Below, piece after piece: positions 9,272 through 17,903 of a stretch of DNA of 49,622 bases (the stretch's first letter is position 1; every line of letters starts with the position of its first letter). The notes beneath the pieces were generated by a model. It saw only the letters and a list, made by a program, of their open reading frames with translations. It was not told the DNA's origin and searched no databases. Location of the stretch: contig JAUNER010000020.1 of the NCBI GenBank assembly GCA_030525455.1, forward strand, positions 1-49,622, written 5' to 3'. The position numbers and the translations under genes are program-made. Source of the DNA: Akkermansia sp. Its GTDB lineage: Bacteria > Verrucomicrobiota > Verrucomicrobiia > Verrucomicrobiales > Akkermansiaceae.

Positions 9272-9287
9272 TGTTCCACGTGGAACT
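9272..9287. promoter_or_regulatory. parS site (ParB/Spo0J binding), downstream of dnaN
   Basis: TGTTCCACGTGGAACT has the complete 14-base palindrome GTTCCACGTGGAAC (9273-9286) and differs from the mnmG copy only in the last base. It sits in the intergenic space behind the dnaN terminator, about 2.4 kb on the other side of the proposed origin. Confidence 0.85.
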
Positions 9288-9303
9288 TTTTGAAGTTAAT
9301 CTA

Positions 9304-10365
9304 TTAATTTAACCAGGATAAGAGTTGATGAGGAATACAACCATGAGTGGATACAAAGTTAAGAAATTCATTTTCTAAGGCTGCAGGTGGAGTAAAAAGT
9401 CCGGTCGGCACGCGATGTTGAGAGAGTTCTAAGGCACCTTGGTTATGAAGAGCTAGAGGAGGGTCGATGAAGCACATTTGAGTAGGGTCATCCAGAATAA
9501 AATTAGTAGGCAACCCATTATTCAAAATGCGATTACGAGGGATAAGAGAACTCCATTCATTTTCAACTCCCATATTAGCCAGTAAAGTAGCAGACTGAAC
9601 AATAGGGGAGGGGAGAATCAGATTTTCTAAAGCATGGCGTTTACCGGTAGCGGTGACGGCACAGTCTGAATTTAAGATAGCATTTGTCAACGTTGTGGCA
9701 TCGTGGATATGGAGGAAATGAATATCCGGATGTGGCAACTGAATAGAAGAAACATCGGCAATAGTTACATGGTAATTATTATGATAAGCATGAAGAGCAA
9801 TACCTGTACCAACCTTACCACCACCAATAACGAGAATGCGGGCGTTTTTTGGAAGTGAAATTTCTAGTTGATTTAAGGCACGGAAAAAACCGGCTCCGGT
9901 ACCCAAACACGTTTCTATTTGTTTAATACGGCCGGCATCGACCATCCACACCGGATTAGAGCAATTAGAGTAATGCTGAGCCCCACTTTTTGTAAGTTCA
10001 ACATAACCTAAAGTGGCCGTAACATGAGCCAGAGAGCCGGCACAATCCATCACAATATCGAATGAATCAGAAACTTCATTCGCCATCAGCACGGGCAATC
10101 CCCATGATTTTAGCAGAGCAACGATAGACTTATCATGAGGCATTAATTCAGAAACAGCCAGAGACAACTGAGCCCCGGCACTAAGAAGAGCGGCATATTT
10201 TGCACACGAATTACGAAAAACCGGAGATGAATCAATAATGTGTAAACCATTCAAAGGCTTAGTGATAGACCATTCCTGCCACTGGCGATGAAGCAAAGGA
10301 AACTCACAAAGTTCATAATGCTCCAAAATGAAACTATGAAGTTGATGTGCCAAATTTAAGGACAT
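9304..10365 (-). CDS. S-adenosylhomocysteine-hydrolase-like NAD-binding protein
   Basis: A 353-residue protein whose C-terminal half has a Rossmann motif, VIGGGKVGTGIA (residues 179-190), followed by 'CAVTATGKRHAL' and 'LANMGVENEW'. That spacing resembles the NAD domain of adenosylhomocysteinase (GDVGKG ... VTTTGN ... IGHFD). The N-terminal part contains an MDCAG segment but not the full substrate-binding signature, and the protein is about 70-110 residues shorter than genuine enzymes. It may be a dehydrogenase-like relative with a different substrate. It lies directly downstream of recN (17-base gap), probably in one transcript. The specific function is unknown. Confidence 0.6.
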   Translation of the reverse strand: MSLNLAHQLHSFILEHYELCEFPLLHRQWQEWSITKPLNGLHIIDSSPVFRNSCAKYAALLSAGAQLSLAVSELMPHDKSIVALLKSWGLPVLMANEVSDSFDIVMDCAGSLAHVTATLGYVELTKSGAQHYSNCSNPVWMVDAGRIKQIETCLGTGAGFFRALNQLEISLPKNARILVIGGGKVGTGIALHAYHNNYHVTIADVSSIQLPHPDIHFLHIHDATTLTNAILNSDCAVTATGKRHALENLILPSPIVQSATLLANMGVENEWSSLIPRNRILNNGLPTNFILDDPTQMCFIDPPLALHNQGALELSQHRVPTGLFTPPAALENEFLNFVSTHGCIPHQLLSWLN

Positions 10366-10382
10366 ATCACAAATTCGATGTG

Positions 10383-12038
10383 CTAATGTTTAAGTAAAGC
10401 CTCAGCAAGAGTGATAGCGTGTTTACCACCGCCACCGAGCATACGAGCCAATTCTGAGATACGTTCATCATTAGAAATTTCTCTCAGATAAGAAATTGTA
10501 CGATTAGCAGAAGAAGCCTTTTGAACGAGGTAGTGGTGATAGGCAAGGGCGGCTACTTGAGGGAAGTGAGTGATAGAAATGACCTGATGTTTAGAGCCTA
10601 ACTGTTGCATTTTTATTCCCACAGCTCTGGCAACTTCGCCACCGACATTTGCATCGATTTCATCGAAAACAAGAAGAGGAGTAGCATCCTTATCAGCTAA
10701 GGCACTTTTAATAGCAAGCATAATGCGAGCCAATTCACCGCTAGAAGCGATAAGTCGAAGTGGTTTTGAAGGTTCACCGGGGTTAGGACCAAAGAGAAAC
10801 TCAATATCCTCAAATCCCTGGCTACCGGGTTCTTTATGGTTTGTAAGCACCACATCAAACATCGCCTGTGCAAAGCCAAGTTCGCGAGAATGCTCCATAA
10901 TAGACCTTGCCAGCAAAGGAGCGGCCAATCGACGGGCTTTAGAAAGAGCCAGTCCGGCGGCATCAACTTCCTTACGGCGTTGGCTAACGATAGTGCGTAA
11001 TTCCTCTAATCGTTCGCTTCTATTTTCTATACTATCTAATCTTTGTAGAGCTTTATCTCTGTGAGCGAAAATATCATCGAATTCAGGACCGTATTTCCTT
11101 TTTAGAGACTCGAATAAATTAATGCGTTCTTCTAATTGATAAAGTTCTTCAGGGTTGCTATCCAAAGTATCGGAATAATTTGTCAAATTATTTTCAAGCT
11201 CGTTTAGTTCGACGAGAATAGTTTCTATGGGAGTAAGCCAAAGAGTAGTAGAAGAATCTAAACGCTCTAAATCGTGAGCACAGCGGGCTAAATCATGAAA
11301 TTGAGAATTAATGCCGGAATGCTCATTGTCATTTAGTAAACTCATCATGCGAGCCACTTGTTCCTGAATGCGAGAGCCATTACGGGCACGTTGCCAGCGT
11401 TCATCGAGAGTGGCCACCTCATTAGCGGAAAAATCTGCATTATTAATTTCGTTAATTTGGTGATGTAGAAGTTCTATTTCATGATTACCGGCATCATTGG
11501 CATTTACTAATTCTTCATAATCGCGGCAAGCATGTTGCCATAATTGCCATGCTTCCGAATACGCTGCCACTAAGCTTGAATGTTCACCATAAGCATCTAG
11601 TAAAGAAAGTTGTCTATCTTGTGATAGCAATGAGCGATGGTCATTAGGGCCGTGCATATCTACCAAATAAGCACCGACATCTCGGAGTAAATTAAGAGTA
11701 CATGGGCTATCATTGATAAATTGACGATTAGCCGATGTAGATATAATGCGTTTGATAAACAAATTATTTTCTTCGCATGGTGGAATATCGTGAGAAGCAA
11801 GTATATGGTGCACAGGAGAATTTTTCGGCAGGTGAAAGATAGCCTCAATACTTGCTTGTTGTTCACCATTGCGGATAAGTGTTTTATCTGCACGCTCACC
11901 TAAAGCTAGGCGAATAGAACCAATAATAACGGATTTACCCGCACCTGTTTCACCGGTGATACAAATGAAGCCGGAGCATGGTTCCCAAAGGAGCTGGTCA
12001 ACGAGAGCCAGATTTTTGATTTTTAGCAATGTGAGCAT
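10383..12038 (-). CDS. recN: DNA repair protein RecN
   Basis: An SMC-like ATPase of 551 residues, the normal RecN length. The Walker A motif GETGAGKS is at residues 29-36 after the typical start MLTLLKIKNLALVD. Central coiled-coil regions flank a middle segment. The C-terminal half holds the signature 'ASSGELARIMLAIKSAL' and Walker B LLVFDEIDANVGGE, and ends in 'ISITHFPQVAALAYHHYLV'. RecN holds broken DNA ends together during recombination repair. The gene diverges from the PhnP-like hydrolase gene; a small inverted repeat TGCCAT/ATGGCA lies at 12054-12068 in the shared upstream region. Confidence 0.96.
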   Translation of the reverse strand: MLTLLKIKNLALVDQLLWEPCSGFICITGETGAGKSVIIGSIRLALGERADKTLIRNGEQQASIEAIFHLPKNSPVHHILASHDIPPCEENNLFIKRIISTSANRQFINDSPCTLNLLRDVGAYLVDMHGPNDHRSLLSQDRQLSLLDAYGEHSSLVAAYSEAWQLWQHACRDYEELVNANDAGNHEIELLHHQINEINNADFSANEVATLDERWQRARNGSRIQEQVARMMSLLNDNEHSGINSQFHDLARCAHDLERLDSSTTLWLTPIETILVELNELENNLTNYSDTLDSNPEELYQLEERINLFESLKRKYGPEFDDIFAHRDKALQRLDSIENRSERLEELRTIVSQRRKEVDAAGLALSKARRLAAPLLARSIMEHSRELGFAQAMFDVVLTNHKEPGSQGFEDIEFLFGPNPGEPSKPLRLIASSGELARIMLAIKSALADKDATPLLVFDEIDANVGGEVARAVGIKMQQLGSKHQVISITHFPQVAALAYHHYLVQKASSANRTISYLREISNDERISELARMLGGGGKHAITLAEALLKH

Positions 12039-12101
12039 TCAGACTTTAATTTTTGCCATATTATGGCACAATTCCAGCTAAACGCAATCATGACCTCAGT
12101 G

Positions 12102-12872
12102 ATGAACATTCTCTTTTTAGGAACGGGAACTTCAGTAGGTGTACCCCAGATAGGCTGCACTTGCCCGGTTTGTTTATCTACTGATGAAAAAAACAAGCGT
12201 CTAAGGTCTTCTATATTAGTAGAAATAGACGGATTGCAAATTCTTATAGATGCTTCACCTGATTTACGCCAGCAAGCATTACGAACCGGCATGAAAAATG
12301 TAGATGCCGTGCTTTTTACACATTCGCATGTGGATCATGTAGGTGGGTTTGATGATTTACGGGCATTTTGTTGGCATAGGGAAGGGGGCTTACCAATGTA
12401 CGCCTCGGAAGAAACCATGGCGGCTTTACAAAACATCTATGCCTGGGCATTTTATCCTCCCGTTCAGCATTCCGGTTATGTGCGACCGGAGCCTCACGTG
12501 TTTACAAAGTCATTTAAAATCGGAGCCGTATTGGTGACACCATTACCCGTTCAGCATGGTTGGGTAGATGTACATGGTTTTATGTTGGGTTATGGTGGGA
12601 AGCGCATCATTTACATGCCGGATGTAAAGACAATTTCTGCGGAGGTTATCGAGAAAATGCGGGGTGTAGATTTACTTATCATCGATGGATTACGCTATTC
12701 GGAGCATCCTACGCATTTGAATGTTACAGAAGCGTTAGAAGTCATTCATCAAATTTCACCTAATCGAGCAATTCTCACACACTTATCGCATGAGATAGAC
12801 TATCAGACCTTATCAGCAGAGCTACCATTCGGAGTAGAACCTGCCTATGACAATTTACGCATATCCATTTAG
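12102..12872 (+). CDS. MBL-fold metallohydrolase, PhnP-like
   Basis: The product (256 residues from this start) opens with MNILFLGTGTSVGVPQIGCTC, the exact N-terminal pattern of PhnP/RNase-Z-like metallo-beta-lactamase-fold enzymes, which is why ATG 12102 is preferred over 12063 or 12090. The metal motif HSHVDHVGG (HxHxDH) follows, with later ligands in 'LPVQHGW', 'MPDVK' and 'LTHLSHEID'. CTCPVCLS is the CxCxxC-like loop of PhnP relatives. PhnP cleaves cyclic ribose phosphates in phosphonate use, but no phn genes are nearby, so the substrate is open. The stop lies 19 bases before the likely start of the next gene. Confidence 0.8.
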   Translation: MNILFLGTGTSVGVPQIGCTCPVCLSTDEKNKRLRSSILVEIDGLQILIDASPDLRQQALRTGMKNVDAVLFTHSHVDHVGGFDDLRAFCWHREGGLPMYASEETMAALQNIYAWAFYPPVQHSGYVRPEPHVFTKSFKIGAVLVTPLPVQHGWVDVHGFMLGYGGKRIIYMPDVKTISAEVIEKMRGVDLLIIDGLRYSEHPTHLNVTEALEVIHQISPNRAILTHLSHEIDYQTLSAELPFGVEPAYDNLRISI

Positions 12873-12891
12873 TAATTTTTATTTTCATCGT

Positions 12892-13677
12892 ATGCAGACC
12901 TCAGAATCAAACCAATCAACGTTGCCATATCAAACACGACAAGTATTTGGATTTCCTGTGGCTGTCAGCACAGTAGACACCATAGGTCAATTTCTTTCAG
13001 AGAAGGCACAGGTGACTGATAGTCCGTTTTTGGTGGCGGCGGCAGATGTTCATGTGATTACACGTGGTGTACATGAAGCTGAATTTGGTCAGGTGCTGGA
13101 GAATATGGATTTGATTTGTCCGGACGGTATGCCCATTGTTTGGAAATTAAATCGAGGTCAGACCCCGGATGCTCCTATAGCCTCACGCGTCAGTGGACCG
13201 GACCTCATGCTTAACATGGTAGAACGTGCGGCATCATCACCGGAATTGAAGCATTTTTTACTAGGTGGCGATGAAGAAATGCTGGCAACACTTACCCAAA
13301 AGCTAGGGGAAAAATTCCCCGGTTTTGTACCGGTAGGAGTTTACTCACCGCCATTTCGTGATTGGACAGATGAAGATTATGCCGAGATGAGAGAAAAAAT
13401 CGCTACCAGCGGTGCAAATGTCGTCTGGGTAGGATTAGGATGTCCGAAACAAGAACGCTGGATGTCTGACCAGCGTCATTTATTACCCCCGGCGGTTTAC
13501 TTAGGAGTAGGAGCGGCATTTGCATTCCATGCAGGAACGGTAAAGAGGGCTCCGCTATGGATGCAGAAAAATGGCTTAGAATGGCTCTATCGTCTCTACA
13601 AAGAACCTGGTCGATTATTCCGTAGATATCTGACTCACAATTCCTTATTTTTGTGGTATCTTTTCAGAGGTAAGTAA
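12892..13677 (+). CDS. WecG/TagA/CpsF family glycosyltransferase (GT26)
   Basis: From ATG 12892 the protein has 261 residues and shows the GT26 signatures 'DLICPDGMPIVWKLN', 'HFLLGGDEEMLATL', 'VGLGCPKQERWM' and 'AFAFHAGTVKRAPLWMQKNGLEWLYRL'. Members transfer N-acetylmannosamine-type sugars to undecaprenyl-linked acceptors in making envelope polysaccharides. The frame is open to an ATG at 12847, but that would overlap the previous gene by 26 bases. No other polysaccharide genes are adjacent, so the pathway is unclear. Confidence 0.88.
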   Translation: MQTSESNQSTLPYQTRQVFGFPVAVSTVDTIGQFLSEKAQVTDSPFLVAAADVHVITRGVHEAEFGQVLENMDLICPDGMPIVWKLNRGQTPDAPIASRVSGPDLMLNMVERAASSPELKHFLLGGDEEMLATLTQKLGEKFPGFVPVGVYSPPFRDWTDEDYAEMREKIATSGANVVWVGLGCPKQERWMSDQRHLLPPAVYLGVGAAFAFHAGTVKRAPLWMQKNGLEWLYRLYKEPGRLFRRYLTHNSLFLWYLFRGK

Positions 13678-13849
13678 ATGTGAATGCGGGTAAAATCACT
13701 TTTGTCACATGAATAGCCCTCAGCATGATGATTGTTTTAGTTCAAAAAAACTTCCGCTAAACACGAGAAATTGTATTGACTAGTTACACGTAAATATGGT
13801 TTTATAAACAGAGATAGCTCTTATCATCACCATTTACCAAATCACAGAT

Positions 13850-14026
13850 ATGAAGAAAATCACCATTTTTGCTTTGACTGCATTAGCTACTAGCGTATTG
13901 GGTTCATGCTGCTGTCAGGATCAGGGTGCTCCTCCATTAACCAAGCTTCCTAAGTTTGACGACCTTGACCAGCCCGGTACTGAAATGACAGGTGCAGGTC
14001 CTCGCGTTATGGATTCCAAGAAGTAA
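13850..14026 (+). CDS. Small lipoprotein, 58 residues, unknown function
   Basis: The reading frame starts MKKITIFALTALATSVLGSC with a signal peptide and a lipobox LGSC (C20), then two more cysteines. The mature part would be about 39 residues, rich in Pro, Asp and Gly, and ends GPRVMDSKK. It has its own upstream gap of 172 bases and a strong terminator, so it is probably a stand-alone transcript. TTGACT at 13776-13781 may be a -35 element, with an AT-rich TTTATA at 13801 at a rather long spacing. No homologue is recognised. It is below the usual size cut-off and easily missed. Confidence 0.75.
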   Translation: MKKITIFALTALATSVLGSCCCQDQGAPPLTKLPKFDDLDQPGTEMTGAGPRVMDSKK

Positions 14027-14055
14027 GACCTGTATTTAGGTTTCTTTAAATTTTC

Positions 14056-14093
14056 AAGTCGCACTTGGGCATTGCTTAAGTGCGGCTTTTTTT
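14056..14093 (+). terminator. Terminator of the small lipoprotein gene
   Basis: AAGTCGCACTT (14056-14066) pairs with AAGTGCGGCTT (14078-14088, one G-U pair), followed by a run of seven T. It ends just before nrnA. Confidence 0.88.
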
Positions 14094-14100
14094 GTAGCCT

Positions 14101-15114
14101 ATGACCATGAGTACAAATGAAAGTGATAGTGATTTTTCTGCCTTGGCAGAAATCATTAGAAATCATCAACGAATAGCCATTATTTCCCATGCTCGACCGG
14201 ATGGCGATGCCATAGGCTCTACTCTATCATTAGGGTATATGCTCATGCAGATGGGGAAAGAAGTCGTGATGCTTAATGAGGACAAAATACCCGAGAATAT
14301 AAGCTTTTTGGCAGGAGTAGAACAAATAAAACAATCAACCGGTGAGCCGATAGAAGTAGATTTGGCTATCAGCGTTGATAATGGCGATAGACGCAGACAA
14401 GGTGAATTATCTCAAAAGTCCCTCGCAAATGTAAAAACCTGGGCAAACATTGACCATCATCAGACAAATGACCGATTTGCAGATGTAAACTATGTAGAGT
14501 CTACGGCATGTGCTACGGGATTGGTGCTTTATAAGTTCTTTAAGTATTTAGGTGTAGAAATCACACCTGTGATGAGAGATGCCTTATACGTGGCCATAAG
14601 CACAGATACCGGCTCATTTCAGTATAAAATGACAAATGCAGAAGTGATGCGAGCCGTAGCTGATTTGATAGATTTAGGAGTTGATGTAGTAGGGGTGAAC
14701 CGCGAGCTTTATCACGAAAAACCATGGGAAAAAATCCTTTTGCAAAGAGAAGTTTTAAATGGCATGGAATTAAGTGAAGATGGCAAAGTTTGCACATTTT
14801 GTCTCACCGCCGAAGTGAAAAAGAAAGTGGGTTGTAAACCCGAAGACACAGAAGGATTGATAGACATCATTCGTTGCGTGAAAGGCGTGATGCTGGCGGC
14901 TGTACTTGAGGAATATGAGAATGATTTTCGCATTCGTGTCTCTCTTCGGTCAAAGATAGAAGGACTATCCGTGGCAAAGGTCGCAGAGAGTTTAGGTGGT
15001 GGTGGTCATGCTATGGCTGCAGGTGTACGCATCCCGGCACCGCTTCCGGAAGCACACGCCCGCATTAAACAAGCCTTTACAAAAGCAATCGCAGAATTTC
15101 AATCAAATCAATAA
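14101..15114 (+). CDS. nrnA: DHH/DHHA1 phosphoesterase, NrnA-like oligoribonuclease
   Basis: This 337-residue protein has the DHH-family motifs HARPDGDAIGS (30-40), SVDNGDRRR (91-99) and DHHQTND (118-124). The C-terminal DHHA1 motif GGGGHAMAAG is near residue 300. NrnA degrades very short RNAs and dephosphorylates 3'-phosphoadenosine 5'-phosphate. It heads a tight set, nrnA-truB-ribF: its stop overlaps the truB start (TAATG). The same order is common in other phyla next to rbfA. ATG at 14107 is an alternative start. Confidence 0.9.
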   Translation: MTMSTNESDSDFSALAEIIRNHQRIAIISHARPDGDAIGSTLSLGYMLMQMGKEVVMLNEDKIPENISFLAGVEQIKQSTGEPIEVDLAISVDNGDRRRQGELSQKSLANVKTWANIDHHQTNDRFADVNYVESTACATGLVLYKFFKYLGVEITPVMRDALYVAISTDTGSFQYKMTNAEVMRAVADLIDLGVDVVGVNRELYHEKPWEKILLQREVLNGMELSEDGKVCTFCLTAEVKKKVGCKPEDTEGLIDIIRCVKGVMLAAVLEEYENDFRIRVSLRSKIEGLSVAKVAESLGGGGHAMAAGVRIPAPLPEAHARIKQAFTKAIAEFQSNQ

Positions 15115-15842
15115 TGACTCAGCCAGAAACACCCGTCCCATCAGGGGTTTTGCTTATCGACAAAGCTCAGGAAATGACCTCGCACGACGTTGTTGCCATA
15201 GCTCGTCGAGCCCTATGGACAAAAAAAATCGGTCATTGTGGCACATTAGACCCCATGGCTACCGGCTTGCTTATGCTCGTGATAGGCAAAGCCACGAAAT
15301 TACAGGATAAGCTCATGTGTGAGCATAAAGAATATCTGGGCACCCTCACACTCGGTGTAGAAACATCATCCCAAGATGCCATGGGTGAGGTGATAGCCGA
15401 GTATCCGGTAGATGGGGTGACAGATGAAGCGATTATCCAAGCATTTAAGCATTTTGATGGACCATTTGAGCAGATTCCGCCCATGGTTTCTGCTATTAAG
15501 AAAAACGGGGTACCTCTGTATAAACTCGCCCGTAAGGGACAAGAAGTTGTGCGAGAACCACGAGCCGTAGAGGTTTTTGAGCATGAAATTACACGCTTAC
15601 AAGTCCCTCAGGTAGATTTTCGTGTTCATTGTTCAAAAGGATTTTACGTACGTTCGTATGCCTATGATATTGGAAAACTTCTGGGCTGCGGGGCACATTT
15701 GAGTTCTCTACGCCGCACGCGCTCCGGTAAATTTACTCTTGATAGAGCCATCAGCGTAGAAACCTTAAAAACGGCACCACGCGAGCAGCTATATGCTTCT
15801 ATGTTAAGCTTGGAAGAAATTGCAATGATTTTAGCAGATTAA
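15114..15842 (+). CDS. truB: tRNA pseudouridine-55 synthase
   Basis: The 242-residue product has 'LIDKAQEMTSHDVV' and 'KIGHCGTLDPMATGLL', with catalytic D46 in GTLDPMATG, then 'QIPPMVSAIKKNGVPLYKLAR', 'RVHCSKGFYVRSYAYDIG' and 'HLSSLRRTRSGKF'. TruB isomerises U55 in the T-loop of nearly all tRNAs. It is short, lacking the C-terminal PUA domain found in larger members. It is coupled to nrnA by a TAATG overlap and followed by ribF with no spacer. Confidence 0.96.
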   Translation: MTQPETPVPSGVLLIDKAQEMTSHDVVAIARRALWTKKIGHCGTLDPMATGLLMLVIGKATKLQDKLMCEHKEYLGTLTLGVETSSQDAMGEVIAEYPVDGVTDEAIIQAFKHFDGPFEQIPPMVSAIKKNGVPLYKLARKGQEVVREPRAVEVFEHEITRLQVPQVDFRVHCSKGFYVRSYAYDIGKLLGCGAHLSSLRRTRSGKFTLDRAISVETLKTAPREQLYASMLSLEEIAMILAD

Positions 15843-16799
15843 ATGCTAGAGTATTATCGTCAATTCACGGAATTAAAAAATGCGTCCGGTGCTATTTACT
15901 GGGCGATTGGTGTATTTGATGGTTTACATTTAGGGCATCAGGCGGTGATTCAATCGGCTGTTGCGGCCGCTCACCGTTGTGGTGCTAGAGCAGGGGTATT
16001 AACATTTGCGAATCATCCACTTACTTTAGTTCGCCCCGATTTAGCCCCGGCGGCGATTATCCCGGATGAAAAAGAAAAACTCCAACTACTGGCACAGCTG
16101 GGTGTAGACCTTGTATTGAATTTAGAATTCACATCAGCCCTTGCCGGATTAGAACCCTATGAGTTTATACAAACACTATGCACATGTTCAGATACGCACG
16201 GAATATCCATTGGTGAGGACTGGCATTTTGGCCGTGGTGGAGTAGGGAATGTTTGTCTGCTTCGGGAATTTGCACAGGAGTTTGGTTTCGATGTGACTGT
16301 TGTAGCACCTGTGATTGCTAAGGGGGCTCGTATCAGTAGTACTCGCATCCGTAAAGCCATCCAAGCGGGGCAATTTTCTGACGTAGCGGCTATGCTTACA
16401 CGGCCGTATGCTTGGTTTGGCGAGGTTATTCAGGGTAAACAACTAGCTCGCACTCTTAACTATCCAACGGCAAATATACGCCCTACCGGGGTGTTACCTC
16501 CTTTTGGAGTGTATGCTGTGCGGGTAGAGATTCGGGGGGAATTTTATTTTGGTGTGGCAAATTTAGGGATTCGTCCCACAGTAGCCGCCCAGCAAGGTGA
16601 ATTGATGTTAGAGGTGCATCTTTTTGATTTTGACTCAGATATTTATGGTGAGCAACTATGTGTCCAACCTATCGCCTTTTTACGTCCTGAGTGCAAATTT
16701 GCATCATTGGTGGAATTGCAGGCTCAGTTAGCCAATGATAGTTTTCAAGCAAAGTCCATTTGCAAAGGTAAAAATTGGCTCCAAAATTTCCCGAATTAG
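15843..16799 (+). CDS. ribF: Bifunctional riboflavin kinase / FAD synthetase
   Basis: A 318-residue RibF of normal length. The N-terminal FMN adenylyltransferase domain carries GVFDGLHLGHQAVI (23-36) with the HxGH-like nucleotidyltransferase motif and 'ISSTRIRKAI' (SSTxIR). The C-terminal flavokinase domain carries GKQLARTLNYPTANI and 'GVYAVRVEI', then 'EVHLFDFDSDIYG'. It makes FMN and FAD from riboflavin, complementing ribD. The ATG follows the truB stop immediately, so translation is likely coupled. Confidence 0.96.
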   Translation: MLEYYRQFTELKNASGAIYWAIGVFDGLHLGHQAVIQSAVAAAHRCGARAGVLTFANHPLTLVRPDLAPAAIIPDEKEKLQLLAQLGVDLVLNLEFTSALAGLEPYEFIQTLCTCSDTHGISIGEDWHFGRGGVGNVCLLREFAQEFGFDVTVVAPVIAKGARISSTRIRKAIQAGQFSDVAAMLTRPYAWFGEVIQGKQLARTLNYPTANIRPTGVLPPFGVYAVRVEIRGEFYFGVANLGIRPTVAAQQGELMLEVHLFDFDSDIYGEQLCVQPIAFLRPECKFASLVELQAQLANDSFQAKSICKGKNWLQNFPN

Positions 16800-16901
16800 C
16801 CCGATTATGGAGAAAATTTGGCTAGTAAGACACAAAAAATGCTGAAAAATAAGATAACGGCTTGACCAAAATCCCAATAAGAGGTTTGTTGTTCGCACAT
16901 C

Positions 16902-17240
16902 ATGTTGGTCGAACAGTTAAAATCAAAAATTCATCGTGCCATGATTACTCGTGGCGATGTTAATTACGAAGGCAGTATCGAAATTCCTGCAGACCTTATG
17001 GAGGCTGTTGATTTATGGCCGGGCGAAAAAGTTCTTGTGGCTTCTATTACCACAGGTAATCGTTTGGAAACCTACGCATTACAGGGTCCTGCCGGTACGG
17101 GGAATATCATCATGAATGGTGGTGCGGCTCATTTGATAAAGACAGGTGAACGTGTCGTTATCATGAGTTTTGCCATGGATGATAAGCCTATCGTTGCCAA
17201 GAAGATTGTTTGCAACGAACATAACGAAATCATTTCCTAG
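16902..17240 (+). CDS. panD: Aspartate 1-decarboxylase precursor
   Basis: The 112-residue protein shows the self-processing site G24-S25 in NYEGSIEIP, which yields the pyruvoyl cofactor on the alpha chain. It also has 'KIHRAMITRGDVNY' before it and 'NGGAAHLIKTGERVVIMSFA' towards the end. PanD makes beta-alanine for pantothenate and coenzyme A. The other pan genes are absent here. A 102-base gap separates it from ribF, so it may have its own promoter. An unpaired-tail hairpin TCCGCA/TGCGGA (about 17260-17278) lies between it and secG. Confidence 0.95.
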   Translation: MLVEQLKSKIHRAMITRGDVNYEGSIEIPADLMEAVDLWPGEKVLVASITTGNRLETYALQGPAGTGNIIMNGGAAHLIKTGERVVIMSFAMDDKPIVAKKIVCNEHNEIIS

Positions 17241-17300
17241 TCTTTACAAGTGGGGAATTTTCCGCATAATGCTTGCGGACACGAACCTTTTTTAAGCAAC

Positions 17301-17741
17301 ATGCTCGACATTAGTATAAATCTTCTCATTGCTGCACTGGTTGTTGTAGCTATTTTATTGTTGGTGGTAGTACTTATGCAAAGACCTAAGCAGGAAGGCT
17401 TAGGTGCCGCATTTGGTGCTGCTGTTACAGACCAGGCATTTGGTGCTCGCACGACTGATGTGTTAAAGAAAGCCACAGTCTACTTTGGTACGGCATTTAT
17501 GGTGATTTGTTTGGTGCTTACTATTCTTATTAATCGCCAGAACTCTGAAGCTTCTGAATCATTGAAGGCTGAGAATCCTGCTCCGGTTGCTGAATCAAGC
17601 CAACCAAAAGCATTGACAGAAGAAGAATTAGAAAAGCAAAAGTTGTTAGAAAATGCGAGCAAGTTCGGTGCCGGTGCAGAGTCAAAGACCCCTGCGGAAG
17701 CTCCGGTTGCTCCTGCTACTCCGGTGACACCTCAGCAGTAA
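17301..17741 (+). CDS. secG: Preprotein translocase subunit SecG
   Basis: From ATG 17301 the product has 146 residues: a first membrane helix at about 5-26, the conserved loop 'LMQRPKQEGLGAAFG', and a second helix at about 58-78, as in SecG. The frame is open to 17250, but that would add a polar stretch before the helix, so 17301 is preferred. The C-terminal tail (about 80-146) is long, rich in Ala, Pro and Glu, and presumably unstructured. SecG assists the SecYEG channel. A strong terminator follows. Confidence 0.92.
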   Translation: MLDISINLLIAALVVVAILLLVVVLMQRPKQEGLGAAFGAAVTDQAFGARTTDVLKKATVYFGTAFMVICLVLTILINRQNSEASESLKAENPAPVAESSQPKALTEEELEKQKLLENASKFGAGAESKTPAEAPVAPATPVTPQQ

Positions 17742-17767
17742 TTTTTATCTCATAGTAAAGAGAATTT

Positions 17768-17803
17768 GAAGCCTCGTTGAGTCAATCAGCGAGGCTTTTT
17801 TTA
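17768..17803 (+). terminator. Terminator of secG
   Basis: AAGCCTCG followed by TTGA pairs with TCAG-CGAGGCTT, ending in a run of seven T (about 17797-17801). Confidence 0.88.
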
Positions 17804-17903
17804 TTCTCTACGGACTGTGATTTCTTGGTATGGCGTGAAATTGGGCACATAAGTTAGTTTTCAGCTTGCGACTTGGGCAGAATTTGCTAGTTTAGTGGGA
17901 AGT

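Noticed and set aside
10723..11064. 113-codon plus-strand frame opposite recN
   Set aside because: It lies wholly inside recN, which is conserved; the frame is a shadow.
12054..12068. TGCCAT/ATGGCA palindrome between recN and the PhnP-like gene as a LexA-type site
   Set aside because: The arms are only 6 bases and do not match known LexA boxes; kept only as a note in the recN entry.
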